Of a stretch of 15,176 nucleotides of DNA, positions 1 to 6,621 are shown piece after piece (position 1 is the first letter of the stretch; the number at the start of each line of letters is the position of its first letter). The DNA comes from an uncultured Limnohabitans sp. Its GTDB lineage: Bacteria > Pseudomonadota > Gammaproteobacteria > Burkholderiales > Burkholderiaceae_C. A program made the position numbers and the translations under genes. The stretch covers positions 1 to 15,176 of the forward strand of contig NZ_CALBEX010000201.1 of the NCBI RefSeq assembly GCF_937889215.1, read 5' to 3'. The notes under the pieces are model-generated. The model worked only from the letters and a program-made list of their open reading frames with translations. It searched no databases and was not told where the DNA came from.

Positions 1-1261
1 CGGGCTTGAAGGTGTCAGCCTCTTCGTAGACGCTGTTGCTGAAAGTTTCGGCAAATTCAGCATACTGGCGTTTGGCTTGTTGTTCGCGCAAGTCAGCCTC
101 CAGCTGTGTGCGCATGCTTTCCAAGCTCGGGGTCACGGGGGCTTTGATGTCGGTCAGCTGAATGATGTGGAAACCAAACTCGGAGGTCACCACCTGACTG
201 ATTTCACCTTTTTGCAAAGCAAAGGCAGCGTCTTCAAACGCCTTGACCATCGCACCTTTGGCAAAGAAATCCAGGTCGCCCCCGTTGGCAGCAGAACCCG
301 GGTCATCCGAATTTTTGCGCGCCAGCTCGGCAAAGGCCTTGGGGTCTTTGCGCAAATCGGCCAACAAAGCGTCGGCCTTGGCGCGCGCTTGGTTGCGGTC
401 AGCTTCGGTTGCGTCCTGTGCGGCGTTGATCAAGATGTGGCTGGCGCGGCGTTGTTCCTGGCCTGCCAGTCGCTGCAGGTTTTGCTCGTAATAGGTTTGA
501 ACATCTTGTTCGGGCAGCTGAATATTTTTGGCCAAAGCGGCCGCATCAAGAACCAGGTATTCAACATCGGCTGACTCTGGTGAACGGAAACGGTCAGACT
601 TCGCCTGGTAAAACTTTTCGAGATCGGCATCCGCGACTTCAACCTTGGCGACAAATGCAGTGGGGTCAAAGCGCTGAATTTGGACTTCGCGACGCTGCAA
701 AAAAGCATCGAGCGCTGTGTCGCTTTGTCGTTGCGATGCCAACGCCGAAGATTGCACGGCGGACAACACCTGCTGATTGGACAAATCGCGGCGGACACGC
801 GCCTCGAACATCTCAGGGGTCATGCTCTGACTTGCAGCCAATTGGCGGTAACGGTCCATGTCGAGTTTGCCATCGGGGCCGCGCAAGCTGGCAATGGACG
901 GGTCTTGCTGCAGGTAATTGGCCAGACGCTGGTCGCTGGTGACCAAGAGTTGTTTTTCTGAAGCGACGCCAATCAAACGGTCGTTGACCATGCGCTCCAG
1001 GCTGGCGTAACGGGCCTGCGCTGAGCCGAGCATTTTGGCATCAAGATTCGGCATGGAAGCACGAATGCGGTCGACTTCTTGTTGATGCACAGCATCCCAT
1101 TCTTGCTGCGTGATTTCAAAGTCCCCGACTTTGGCGACCACGGCACCGCGATCGCTCATGTTGCTGTAACCATCCACGCCAAACAAAACAAACGATGGAA
1201 TGATCAGCAAAACCAGCAAGCCCATCAGGATCTTGGAATTGTTGCGGATGGAATCAAACAT
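1..1261 (-). CDS. ppiD: Peptidyl-prolyl cis-trans isomerase PpiD / SurA-type periplasmic folding factor (partial, C-terminus off the left edge)
   Basis: 420 N-terminal codons are present and the frame is still open at base 1. Seen: a short basic N-terminus, one hydrophobic segment at about residues 11-29 (signal anchor, MGLLVLLIIPSFVLFG), a SurA_N-like helical region to about 200, and a parvulin domain at about 270-372 with the usual ASHILI, FAELARKNSDDPGSA, GGDLDFF and FGFHIIQL blocks. Family knowledge: PpiD is anchored in the inner membrane facing the periplasm, where it helps newly exported outer-membrane proteins fold near the Sec translocon. Family members are around 620-640 aa, so roughly a third is missing. 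The ATG at 1261 is chosen because the MFDSIRNNSK start fits PpiD N-termini; no good ribosome binding site precedes it. It lies 21 nt beyond the T-run of a terminator, so expression may depend on readthrough from hupB/tRNA-Val or on a promoter I could not define. Confidence 0.93.
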   Translation of the reverse strand, partial: MFDSIRNNSKILMGLLVLLIIPSFVLFGVDGYSNMSDRGAVVAKVGDFEITQQEWDAVHQQEVDRIRASMPNLDAKMLGSAQARYASLERMVNDRLIGVASEKQLLVTSDQRLANYLQQDPSIASLRGPDGKLDMDRYRQLAASQSMTPEMFEARVRRDLSNQQVLSAVQSSALASQRQSDTALDAFLQRREVQIQRFDPTAFVAKVEVADADLEKFYQAKSDRFRSPESADVEYLVLDAAALAKNIQLPEQDVQTYYEQNLQRLAGQEQRRASHILINAAQDATEADRNQARAKADALLADLRKDPKAFAELARKNSDDPGSAANGGDLDFFAKGAMVKAFEDAAFALQKGEISQVVTSEFGFHIIQLTDIKAPVTPSLESMRTQLEADLREQQAKRQYAEFAETFSNSVYEEADTFKP

Positions 1262-1281
1262 GTGCGAAGTCTCAGGTTGTC

Positions 1282-1309
1282 AAGAAAAAAGGCGAACCTG
1301 GGGTTCGCC
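1282..1309 (-). terminator. Intrinsic terminator after tRNA-Val, just before ppiD
   Basis: On the minus strand an 8-bp perfect stem (GGCGAACC / GGTTCGCC, arms 1302-1309 and 1291-1298) with a 3-nt loop is followed at once by six Ts and then CTT. It would end the hupB–tRNA-Val transcript 13 nt after the tRNA CCA end, and act as a barrier ahead of ppiD. Confidence 0.8.
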
Positions 1310-1322
1310 TTTGATTGAGAGG

Positions 1323-1398
1323 TGGTGGGCGCTGACGGTCTCGAACCGCCGACCTACTCCGTGTAAAGGAGCCGCTCTACCAACTGAGCTAAGCGCCC
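1323..1398 (-). tRNA. tRNA-Val (anticodon TAC)
   Basis: 76 nt on the minus strand folds as a full cloverleaf. The acceptor stem is GGGCGCT with AGCGCCC. The D stem is GCTC/GAGC. The anticodon stem GCTCC/GGAGT (one G-T pair) encloses the loop TTTACAC, giving anticodon TAC, which reads GTA. The T arm contains TTCGAGA between GGCGG and CCGTC. Discriminator A and a genomically encoded CCA (1325-1323) complete it. It lies 13 nt downstream of the hupB stop and upstream of the terminator at 1282-1309, so it is probably cut out of a hupB–tRNA transcript. No separate tRNA promoter fits in the gap. Confidence 0.97.
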
Positions 1399-1411
1399 TC
1401 TCAAATGTGTT

Positions 1412-1684
1412 TCAGTTCAAAGCGTCTTTCAGACCCTTGCCTGGACGGAACTTTGGCACATTGGCTTTCTTGATTTTAATCGCAGCGCCGGTGCGTGGGT
1501 TGCGGCCGGTGCGGGCAGCACGCTTGCCAACGGCAAAGGTACCAAAACCCACCAAAGAAACCGTGCCACCTTTTTTCAAGGTAGTGCGCACAGCGCCCAT
1601 CGTGGCTTCCAATGCGCGACCTGCAGCGGCCTTGGACAGGTCAGCGTGCTTGGCAATGTGTTCGATCAATTCTGTTTTGTTCAC
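1412..1684 (-). CDS. hupB: HU family DNA-binding protein (beta-type HU)
   Basis: 90 aa, the standard HU length, starting [11 protein letters not shown]. The signature [18 protein letters not shown] lies at residues 46-63, with the conserved proline (P63) at the tip of the DNA-binding arm; the end [14 protein letters not shown] is typical. Family knowledge: HU is an abundant nucleoid protein that dimerises and bends DNA without sequence preference. The start is GTG at 1684-1682; it is preferred over upstream in-frame codons because AGAGG lies 6 nt ahead and the N-terminus matches HU. Next downstream on the same strand are tRNA-Val after 13 nt and then ppiD, a common betaproteobacterial order. 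A strong promoter at 1794-1822 and a hairpin-rich leader precede it. Confidence 0.97.
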   Translation of the reverse strand: MNKTELIEHIAKHADLSKAAAGRALEATMGAVRTTLKKGGTVSLVGFGTFAVGKRAARTGRNPRTGAAIKIKKANVPKFRPGKGLKDALN

Positions 1685-1787
1685 AAAAAACCTCTGGGTG
1701 TTAGTGTCGGGATAACCGACGTGTGGACTGAGATTGGTACCAACAGCATGGGCATGTTGGTGCAATTTATTGAGGCACTGAATGCCT
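1685..1787 (-). promoter_or_regulatory. hupB 5' leader with hairpins
   Basis: If transcription starts about 7 nt after the -10 box, the hupB leader is about 100 nt. It can form a stem between 1755-1761 and 1739-1745 (ACCAACA with TGTTGGT) and a 5-bp hairpin at 1706-1720 (GTCGG/CCGAC, 5-nt loop) 10 nt upstream of the AGAGG ribosome binding site. A perfect 10-bp palindrome TTGGTACCAA at 1734-1743 overlaps one arm of the first stem, so alternative folds are possible. Whether these control translation is inference. Confidence 0.4.
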
Positions 1788-1793
1788 TTGTTG

Positions 1794-1822
1794 ATTAAAT
1801 ACAGACCTTGTGGGTCTGTCAA
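1794..1822 (-). promoter_or_regulatory. hupB sigma70 promoter with inverted repeat in the spacer
   Basis: On the minus strand a perfect -35 (TTGACA, 1822-1817), a 17-nt spacer and TTTAAT (1799-1794, five of six consensus bases) form a strong sigma70-type promoter facing hupB. The spacer is almost filled by a perfect 7-bp inverted repeat with a 5-nt centre: ACAGACC / GGTCTGT (1819-1813 and 1807-1801), overlapping the last three bases of the -35. This is the usual position of a repressor operator. The regulator is unknown. Confidence 0.72.
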
Positions 1823-1859
1823 TCGCATCGAAGCAAGCGCCGACTGGAATTTAATTTTA

Positions 1860-1901
1860 GCCCCGAAAGCCCATGAACTGGGTTGCGGGGCGAGTTTTTT
1901 T
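1860..1901 (+). terminator. Strong plus-strand intrinsic terminator with no gene in front of it
   Basis: A two-part hairpin: outer stem GCCCCG (1860-1865) with CGGGGC (1886-1891), inner stem AGCCC (1868-1872) with GGGTT (1880-1884), then GAG and seven Ts (1895-1901). The T-run makes it a plus-strand terminator; read on the minus strand the tail is CTAAAATTAAATT, much poorer. All genes nearby are on the minus strand, so nothing obvious is terminated. It may end an unannotated small RNA or antisense transcript, or act as a second, weaker end for the minus-strand operon. Confidence 0.6.
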
Positions 1902-1932
1902 AACCCAATGCGATCGACTGAAATGGCGAAAG

Positions 1933-1954
1933 AGCCTAGGAAAAACCCTAGGCT
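1933..1954 (-). terminator. Hairpin downstream of the malate/tartrate dehydrogenase gene
   Basis: A perfect 8-bp stem AGCCTAGG / CCTAGGCT (1933-1940 and 1947-1954) with a 6-nt loop starts 12 nt beyond the stop codon. On the minus strand the tail is CTCTTTCG, so the T-run is weak. It is the likely end of the uvrC–pgsA–EamA–dehydrogenase unit. Confidence 0.5.
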
Positions 1955-1966
1955 GCTGTATGGATC

Positions 1967-3052
1967 TCACAGGGCTTCGACAATGGCGCGACCCACATCT
2001 GCCGTGGTGGCCTTGCCCCCCAAATCGGGCGTGCGGGGTGCATCGGCACCTGCTGCCAACACCTTTTCAATGGCACCCAAGACGGCATCGTGCGCGTCTT
2101 TGTGGCCCAGAAATTCCAGCATCATCGCGCCGCACCAAATCTGTCCAATCGGGTTGGCAATGCCTTGGCCTGCGATGTCGGGGGCCGAGCCGTGCACGGG
2201 CTCAAAGAGTGACGGAAATTTGCGGTCCGGATTGAGGTTGGCGCTAGGCGCGATGCCGATGGTGCCTGTACAAGCGGGGCCCAAATCGCTCAGGATGTCG
2301 CCAAACAAATTGCTGGCCACCACCACGTCAAAAAAGTCAGGGCGCTGCACAAAGTGGGCAGTGAGGATGTCGATGTGAAATTTGTCCACGTTGACGCCCG
2401 AATAGGCTTTGGCCATCTCGGCCACACGCTCGTCCCAGTAGGGCATGGTGATGGCAATGCCATTGGACTTGGTGGCGCTGGTCAGGTGCTTTTTGGGGCG
2501 CGACTGCGCCAGCTCAAACGCAAACTTCAAGACACGGTCCACACCAATCCGGGTCATGATGGATTCCTGCATCACGATCTCACGCTCGGTGCCCGGGAAC
2601 ATGCGGCCGCCGACGCTGGAGTACTCTCCCTCGGTGTTTTCACGCACGATGTACATGTCGATCTCACCGGGCTGACGCGCACTGCCGTCGCGTCGCACCA
2701 CAGGCGCGATGATGCCGGGCATCAAGCGTGCCGGGCGCAGGTTGATGTATTGGTCAAACTCACGGCGAAACAAAAGCAAAGAGCCCCACAGCGAAACGTG
2801 GTCGGCGATTTTGTCGGGCCAACCCACGGCACCAAAATACAAAGCGTCGTGGCCACCGATCTGGTCTTTCCAGTTGTCCGGCAGCATCTGGCCGTGCTTT
2901 TCGAAGTAATCCCAGCTGGAAAAGTCGAAATGGTCAAATTGCAGGTCGATGCCAAACTTGCGGGCAGCAGCGTCCATGACGCGCAGGCCCTCGGGCATCA
3001 CTTCTTGGCCAATGCCATCGCCAGGGATCACGGCAATACGGTGTCGGGTCAT
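1967..3052 (-). CDS. ttuC: D-malate / tartrate dehydrogenase (decarboxylating), isocitrate/isopropylmalate dehydrogenase superfamily
   Basis: 361 aa, the length I recall for E. coli D-malate dehydrogenase DmlA. Family knowledge: these NAD- and divalent-metal-dependent enzymes oxidise and decarboxylate D-malate to pyruvate, and many also act on tartrate. Seen: IPGDGIG at 9-15, the stretch ALYFGAVGWPDKIADHVSLW at 70-89 that separates this branch from LeuB, YIVRENTEGEYSS at 134-146 with the likely catalytic Tyr144, Lys195 in TSATKSNG, metal-binding aspartates D228, D252 and D256 in the HIDIL and ASNLFGDILSD blocks, and FEPVHGSAPDI at 283-293. The ATG at 3052 is preferred because GAAGGAAG precedes it by 4-5 nt; a longer in-frame start would run into the upstream permease gene. 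It lies 56 nt after the EamA gene, probably in one operon. Preferred substrate cannot be decided from sequence. Confidence 0.88.
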   Translation of the reverse strand: MTRHRIAVIPGDGIGQEVMPEGLRVMDAAARKFGIDLQFDHFDFSSWDYFEKHGQMLPDNWKDQIGGHDALYFGAVGWPDKIADHVSLWGSLLLFRREFDQYINLRPARLMPGIIAPVVRRDGSARQPGEIDMYIVRENTEGEYSSVGGRMFPGTEREIVMQESIMTRIGVDRVLKFAFELAQSRPKKHLTSATKSNGIAITMPYWDERVAEMAKAYSGVNVDKFHIDILTAHFVQRPDFFDVVVASNLFGDILSDLGPACTGTIGIAPSANLNPDRKFPSLFEPVHGSAPDIAGQGIANPIGQIWCGAMMLEFLGHKDAHDAVLGAIEKVLAAGADAPRTPDLGGKATTADVGRAIVEAL

Positions 3053-3108
3053 GGGGCTTCCTTCAAAAAAATTGTGCGAAGAATACACGCCAACAGGGCT
3101 TGTGGCTT

Positions 3109-4014
3109 TCACCGAGGTGACCGCACGACCAAGCTCACGCCCAAAGCGGTCAGGGCCGTGCCCGCCAGCGTCATGGCGGTGATGCTTTCGCCAAACAAGA
3201 ACCAGGCCATCATGGCCGTGGTGGGCGGCACCAAATACATGAGGCTGGTGACCGAGGCCGCAGCCCCACGCTGGATCAACATGTACAACAGCGAACTGCC
3301 GCCCAAGGTCAACCCCAGCACAGACCAGGCCATCGCTCCCACCAATTCGCTGTTCCAGCGCATGGTTTCAGTTTCCATCCAAGCCAGTGGCAGGGTCAGC
3401 ACCAGGGCCGCCACCAACTGCACCGTGTTGGCCGAGCGCACATCGCAGGGTTTGACAAAGCGCTTTTGGTAGAGCGTGCCCACGGTGATGCTGAGCAAAG
3501 CGCCCAAGACAAACTCCATATTGGCAGGCGTGACGTGGTCCAAGGGCGTGCCCAGCGTCAACTTGCGCCAGACCACCATCAGCAAACCCACAAAACCCAG
3601 CAGCAAACCCAACCATTGCCGGCGCGAGACGCCGGGCTGGTCGCTGCCGCGCAAACTGTAAGCCAGCCAAATGGCCGTCAAGACGGGCTGAAACCCCACA
3701 ACCAAGGACGACAAGCCCGAGCCCATTCCGGCCTTGACCGCCAGCCACACGCCGCCCAAATAGCCCGCGTGCATCAACAAACCTGTGACGGACAAATGCA
3801 AACATTGTTGGCGGCTTTGGGGCCATGCCACCTTGGCCCACAGGATCCAGGGCAAAAAGCACGCGATCGACAAAGCGTAACGCAGCGACAAAAAAGACAA
3901 AGGTGGAGCATGGGGCATGCCAAAACGGGCGACGATGAAGCCGGTGCTCCAAATCAGCACAAACACGACGGGTGTCGCCCGCACCCAGACGTCGGATTCC
4001 GCCCCCCCGCTCAT
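3109..4014 (-). CDS. EamA/DMT-family inner-membrane permease
   Basis: 301 aa, almost all hydrophobic helices with short basic loops, consistent with the ten-helix, two-repeat EamA architecture (first half to about 150, second half from about 165). Typical blocks: VFVLIWSTGFIVARFG near the N-terminus, SFLSLRYALS at the second helix, and LMYLVPPTTAMMAWFLFGE in the second repeat. Family knowledge: drug/metabolite transporters of this kind usually export amino acids or other small metabolites; the substrate here is unknown. The ATG overlaps the pgsA stop (ATGA, 4014-4011), so translation is probably coupled to pgsA. The dehydrogenase gene follows after 56 nt. A link between this permease and malate/tartrate metabolism is suggested only by adjacency. 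Confidence 0.88.
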   Translation of the reverse strand: MSGGAESDVWVRATPVVFVLIWSTGFIVARFGMPHAPPLSFLSLRYALSIACFLPWILWAKVAWPQSRQQCLHLSVTGLLMHAGYLGGVWLAVKAGMGSGLSSLVVGFQPVLTAIWLAYSLRGSDQPGVSRRQWLGLLLGFVGLLMVVWRKLTLGTPLDHVTPANMEFVLGALLSITVGTLYQKRFVKPCDVRSANTVQLVAALVLTLPLAWMETETMRWNSELVGAMAWSVLGLTLGGSSLLYMLIQRGAAASVTSLMYLVPPTTAMMAWFLFGESITAMTLAGTALTALGVSLVVRSPR

Positions 4015-4580
4015 TTCACGCGGGCTCGGATTTCAGGCAAGGCCTTTTGCATGTAATAGACCATGGACCACACCGTCAAAACGGCGGCCACAACAATCAG
4101 CACATCACCCCAAACGCGGGTGTCGAGCACCCCGAACAGGGTGCCGTTGTAGAGCAAAAAGGGAATCGCCACCATTTGCACCGTGGTCTTGAGCTTGCCC
4201 ACCATGTGCACCGCCACACTTTTGCTGGCCCCAATCTGGGCCATCCACTCGCGCAGGGACGAGATGGCGATCTCGCGGCCAATGATGATGAGCGCCACCA
4301 GAACATTCACCCGGTCCATTTGCACCAGCATCAGCAAGGCCGCGCAGACCAAGAACTTGTCGGCCACCGGGTCCAAAAAGGCTCCGAAAGCCGAAGTCTG
4401 GTTCAGTTTGCGGGCCAAAAAGCCGTCCAGCCAATCGGTGAAGGCAAACAGCACAAACATGACCGTGGCGATCAAATTTTGCGTCTCCACCTTCAGGCTG
4501 TCGAGGTAGTACACGCCAATGATCAAAGGGATCGCGACGATGCGCGTCCAGGTCATGATGGTGGGGATCGTGAAAAACAT
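4011..4580 (-). CDS. pgsA: CDP-diacylglycerol–glycerol-3-phosphate 3-phosphatidyltransferase
   Basis: 189 aa from the MFFTIPT start, close to E. coli PgsA. It makes phosphatidylglycerol phosphate from CDP-diacylglycerol and sn-glycerol 3-phosphate at the inner membrane, the committed step to phosphatidylglycerol and cardiolipin. Seen: the complete CDP-alcohol phosphotransferase motif, D49-x2-D52-G53-x2-A56-R57-x8-G66-x3-D70-x3-D74, inside several hydrophobic helices. The start is uncertain: an ATG at 4616 would add 12 residues (MKRLVAHATINN) and lie 17 nt from the uvrC stop. Neither start has a clear Shine-Dalgarno sequence; I chose 4580 because PgsA proteins usually begin M(F/L)xxPTxxTWxR. 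The stop overlaps the EamA start by 4 nt. The uvrC–pgsA neighbourhood is also found in E. coli. Confidence 0.93.
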   Translation of the reverse strand: MFFTIPTIMTWTRIVAIPLIIGVYYLDSLKVETQNLIATVMFVLFAFTDWLDGFLARKLNQTSAFGAFLDPVADKFLVCAALLMLVQMDRVNVLVALIIIGREIAISSLREWMAQIGASKSVAVHMVGKLKTTVQMVAIPFLLYNGTLFGVLDTRVWGDVLIVVAAVLTVWSMVYYMQKALPEIRARVK

Positions 4581-4633
4581 GTTGTTGATTGTGGCATGCG
4601 CGACCAAGCGTTTCATGACAAGGGTGTCTTGGT

Positions 4634-6574
4634 TCAGTGCAAGGCGTTGTAAATGGTCTCGGCCAGCTCCCGCGAAATGCCTTCAACGCCCAGCAAGTCC
4701 TCCACGCTGGCACTTTCCACCCCCCGCACACCGCCAAAGCGCTGAAGCAATTTGGCCCGTTTGCGCGGCCCGATGCCCGGGATTTCCTCGATCTTGCTGC
4801 CGCCCATGCGGACCTTGGCCCGCTGCGCCCGCATGCCTGTGATGGCAAAGCGGTGCGCCTCGTCTCGAATTTGCGCGACCAGCATGAGCGCTGCCGAATC
4901 CTTGCCCAAGTAGACCTTCTCGCGGCCATCGGCAAACACCAGCTCTTCCAGGCCCACCTTGCGGCCCTCGCCTTTTTCCACGCCCACAATGCGCGACAAA
5001 TCCAGGCCCAGCTGCGTGAACACATCGCGCGCCATCGACACCTGACCCTTGCCGCCGTCGATCAGCACGATGTCGGGCAAACGGGCCGTGCCCTCCGCGC
5101 TACGCAACGCTTCGGCCAGTTTGCTGTAACGGCGCATCAGCACCTGGTGCATGGCTGCGTAATCGTCGCCCGGCGTGATGCCCTCGATGTTGTAGCGGCG
5201 GTATTCGCTGCTTTGCATCTTGTGCTGGCGAAACACCACACAAGACGCCTGCGTGTTCTCGCCCGCCGTGTGCGAGATGTCAAAACACTCCACATGCAAA
5301 GCGTCCACATCGTCCGGGGCCAGGTCCAGCGCCTCTGCCAGCGCACGCGTGCGGGCCTGCTGTGAGCCTTCTTCGGCCAGCAAACGGGCCAGCTGGATGT
5401 CGGCATTTTTCTCGCTCATCTCCAGCCACACCCGGCGCTGCTCACGCGGGTTGTGCACGGCGGCGATTTTGTAGCCCGCTTGTTGAGACAAGGCCGCCAG
5501 CAAGGCTTTGTCCACCGCCACGCTGGTGATCAAGGCCGCTGGCACCGGAATGCCGATGTAATGCTGCGCCAAAAAGGCCTCCAGCACCTGCTGCTCCACC
5601 GGGCGCTGCAGTTCTGCATCGTCCTCGACCGACTGCAAGGCATGGGCATCTTCCACATGCGCCGGAAAATACGCCCGGTCGCCCAAATGCCGCCCGCCAC
5701 GCACCATGGCCAGGTTCACGCAAGCGCGCCCGCCCTGCACCCGCACGGCCAGTATGTCCACATCGGTGTCCGTGCCGGTGTCCACCGACTGCTGGTGCAA
5801 CACCCGCGACAAAGCCGTCATTTGGTTGCGCACCTCGGCCGCTTGCTCAAAGGCCAAGCGCTCGGCGTGCGCCATCATCCGCGCTTCCATCTCTTGCAAC
5901 AGCGCTTGCGTTTCGCCACGCAAAAACCGCTCAGCATGCTGCACATCGTCGGCATAAGCCTGCGGGCTGATCAGGTTCACACAGGGCCCAGAGCACCGCT
6001 TGATTTGGTACAACAAACACGGCCGGGTGCGATTGGCAAACACCGTATCTTCGCAAGTGCGCAGGCGAAACACTTTTTGCAAGAGCTGAATCGTCTCCTT
6101 GACGGCCCAAGCACTGGGAAACGGCCCGAAATACCGGTGCTTTTTCTCAACCGAGCCCCGGTAATACGCCACACGGGGAAAGGTTTGCGGCTCGGGCGCC
6201 CCCGAAGCGCTTGGCACGGCCTTCAAAAACAGCGTGCCGTTGCCCGTGAGCTTGAGGTAGGGGTAGGTCTTGTCGTCCCGAAACAGGATGTTGAAGCGCG
6301 GGCTGAGCGTCTTGATGAGGTTGTTTTCGAGCAGCAGCGCCTCGGCCTCGGAGCGCACCACCGTGGTCTCCATCCGGGCGATCTTGCTGACCATGTGGCC
6401 AATGCGCGTGCCGCCATGGTCCTTCTGGAAATAGCTCGATACCCGCTTTTTGAGCTGCTTGGCCTTGCCCACATACAGCACGCTGCCCTGCGCATCAAAG
6501 TAACGGTAAACCCCCGGCAAAGCCGGGAGCGCGGCCACTTGGGCCAGCAAAGATTCGTCGTGTGCCGCTGTCAT
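4634..6574 (-). CDS. uvrC: Excinuclease ABC subunit C
   Basis: 646 aa. UvrC makes both incisions around bulky DNA lesions in nucleotide excision repair after UvrAB loading. Seen: GIY-YIG nuclease domain at about 15-95 ([21 protein letters not shown]), a four-cysteine cluster C174-x11-C186-x7-C194-x3-C198 matching the iron-sulfur ligands described for UvrC, a UVR helical hairpin at about 222-258 that contacts UvrB, the RNase H-like second nuclease domain ([14 protein letters not shown]), and tandem helix-hairpin-helix motifs at the C-terminus ([33 protein letters not shown]). The ATG at 6574 is chosen over a TTG at 6595. It has no ribosome binding site and a CACAAT box ends 7 nt before it, suggesting a leaderless mRNA. 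Divergent from earP, and probably first gene of a unit with pgsA, EamA and the dehydrogenase. Confidence 0.97.
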   Translation of the reverse strand: MTAAHDESLLAQVAALPALPGVYRYFDAQGSVLYVGKAKQLKKRVSSYFQKDHGGTRIGHMVSKIARMETTVVRSEAEALLLENNLIKTLSPRFNILFRDDKTYPYLKLTGNGTLFLKAVPSASGAPEPQTFPRVAYYRGSVEKKHRYFGPFPSAWAVKETIQLLQKVFRLRTCEDTVFANRTRPCLLYQIKRCSGPCVNLISPQAYADDVQHAERFLRGETQALLQEMEARMMAHAERLAFEQAAEVRNQMTALSRVLHQQSVDTGTDTDVDILAVRVQGGRACVNLAMVRGGRHLGDRAYFPAHVEDAHALQSVEDDAELQRPVEQQVLEAFLAQHYIGIPVPAALITSVAVDKALLAALSQQAGYKIAAVHNPREQRRVWLEMSEKNADIQLARLLAEEGSQQARTRALAEALDLAPDDVDALHVECFDISHTAGENTQASCVVFRQHKMQSSEYRRYNIEGITPGDDYAAMHQVLMRRYSKLAEALRSAEGTARLPDIVLIDGGKGQVSMARDVFTQLGLDLSRIVGVEKGEGRKVGLEELVFADGREKVYLGKDSAALMLVAQIRDEAHRFAITGMRAQRAKVRMGGSKIEEIPGIGPRKRAKLLQRFGGVRGVESASVEDLLGVEGISRELAETIYNALH

Positions 6575-6621
6575 GGCGCGTATTGTGACGGGCAAACACT
6601 TTGCCCCGACAATTCCCCACC
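6575..6621. promoter_or_regulatory. Divergent uvrC/earP promoter region with a near-perfect dyad
   Basis: Only 47 nt separate the two start codons. For earP: GTGACG (6585-6590), 17-nt spacer, GACAAT (6608-6613), 8 nt to the ATG. For uvrC on the minus strand: TTGTCG (6612-6607), a long 19-nt spacer, CACAAT (6587-6582), 7 nt to the ATG. Each -10 overlaps the other gene's -35. The whole is a dyad: ATTGT (6582-6586) with ACAAT (6609-6613), and GGGCAAA (6590-6596) with TTTGCCC (6600-6606), centred on CAC. The two promoters must compete for polymerase. The -35 matches are only 4 of 6. Confidence 0.55.

Noticed and set aside
1278..1283. Perfect TTGACA on the minus strand directly after the terminator, in front of ppiD
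   Set aside because: A -10 at 16-18 nt would fall in the ppiD start codon region (TGTTTG) and does not match consensus, so I did not call a promoter.
2354..3472. Long plus-strand open frame (372 codons) opposite the malate/tartrate dehydrogenase and the permease
   Set aside because: It lies antisense to two genes with clear motifs; its translation is rich in Arg, His and Gly without any recognisable domain, typical of a high-GC shadow frame.
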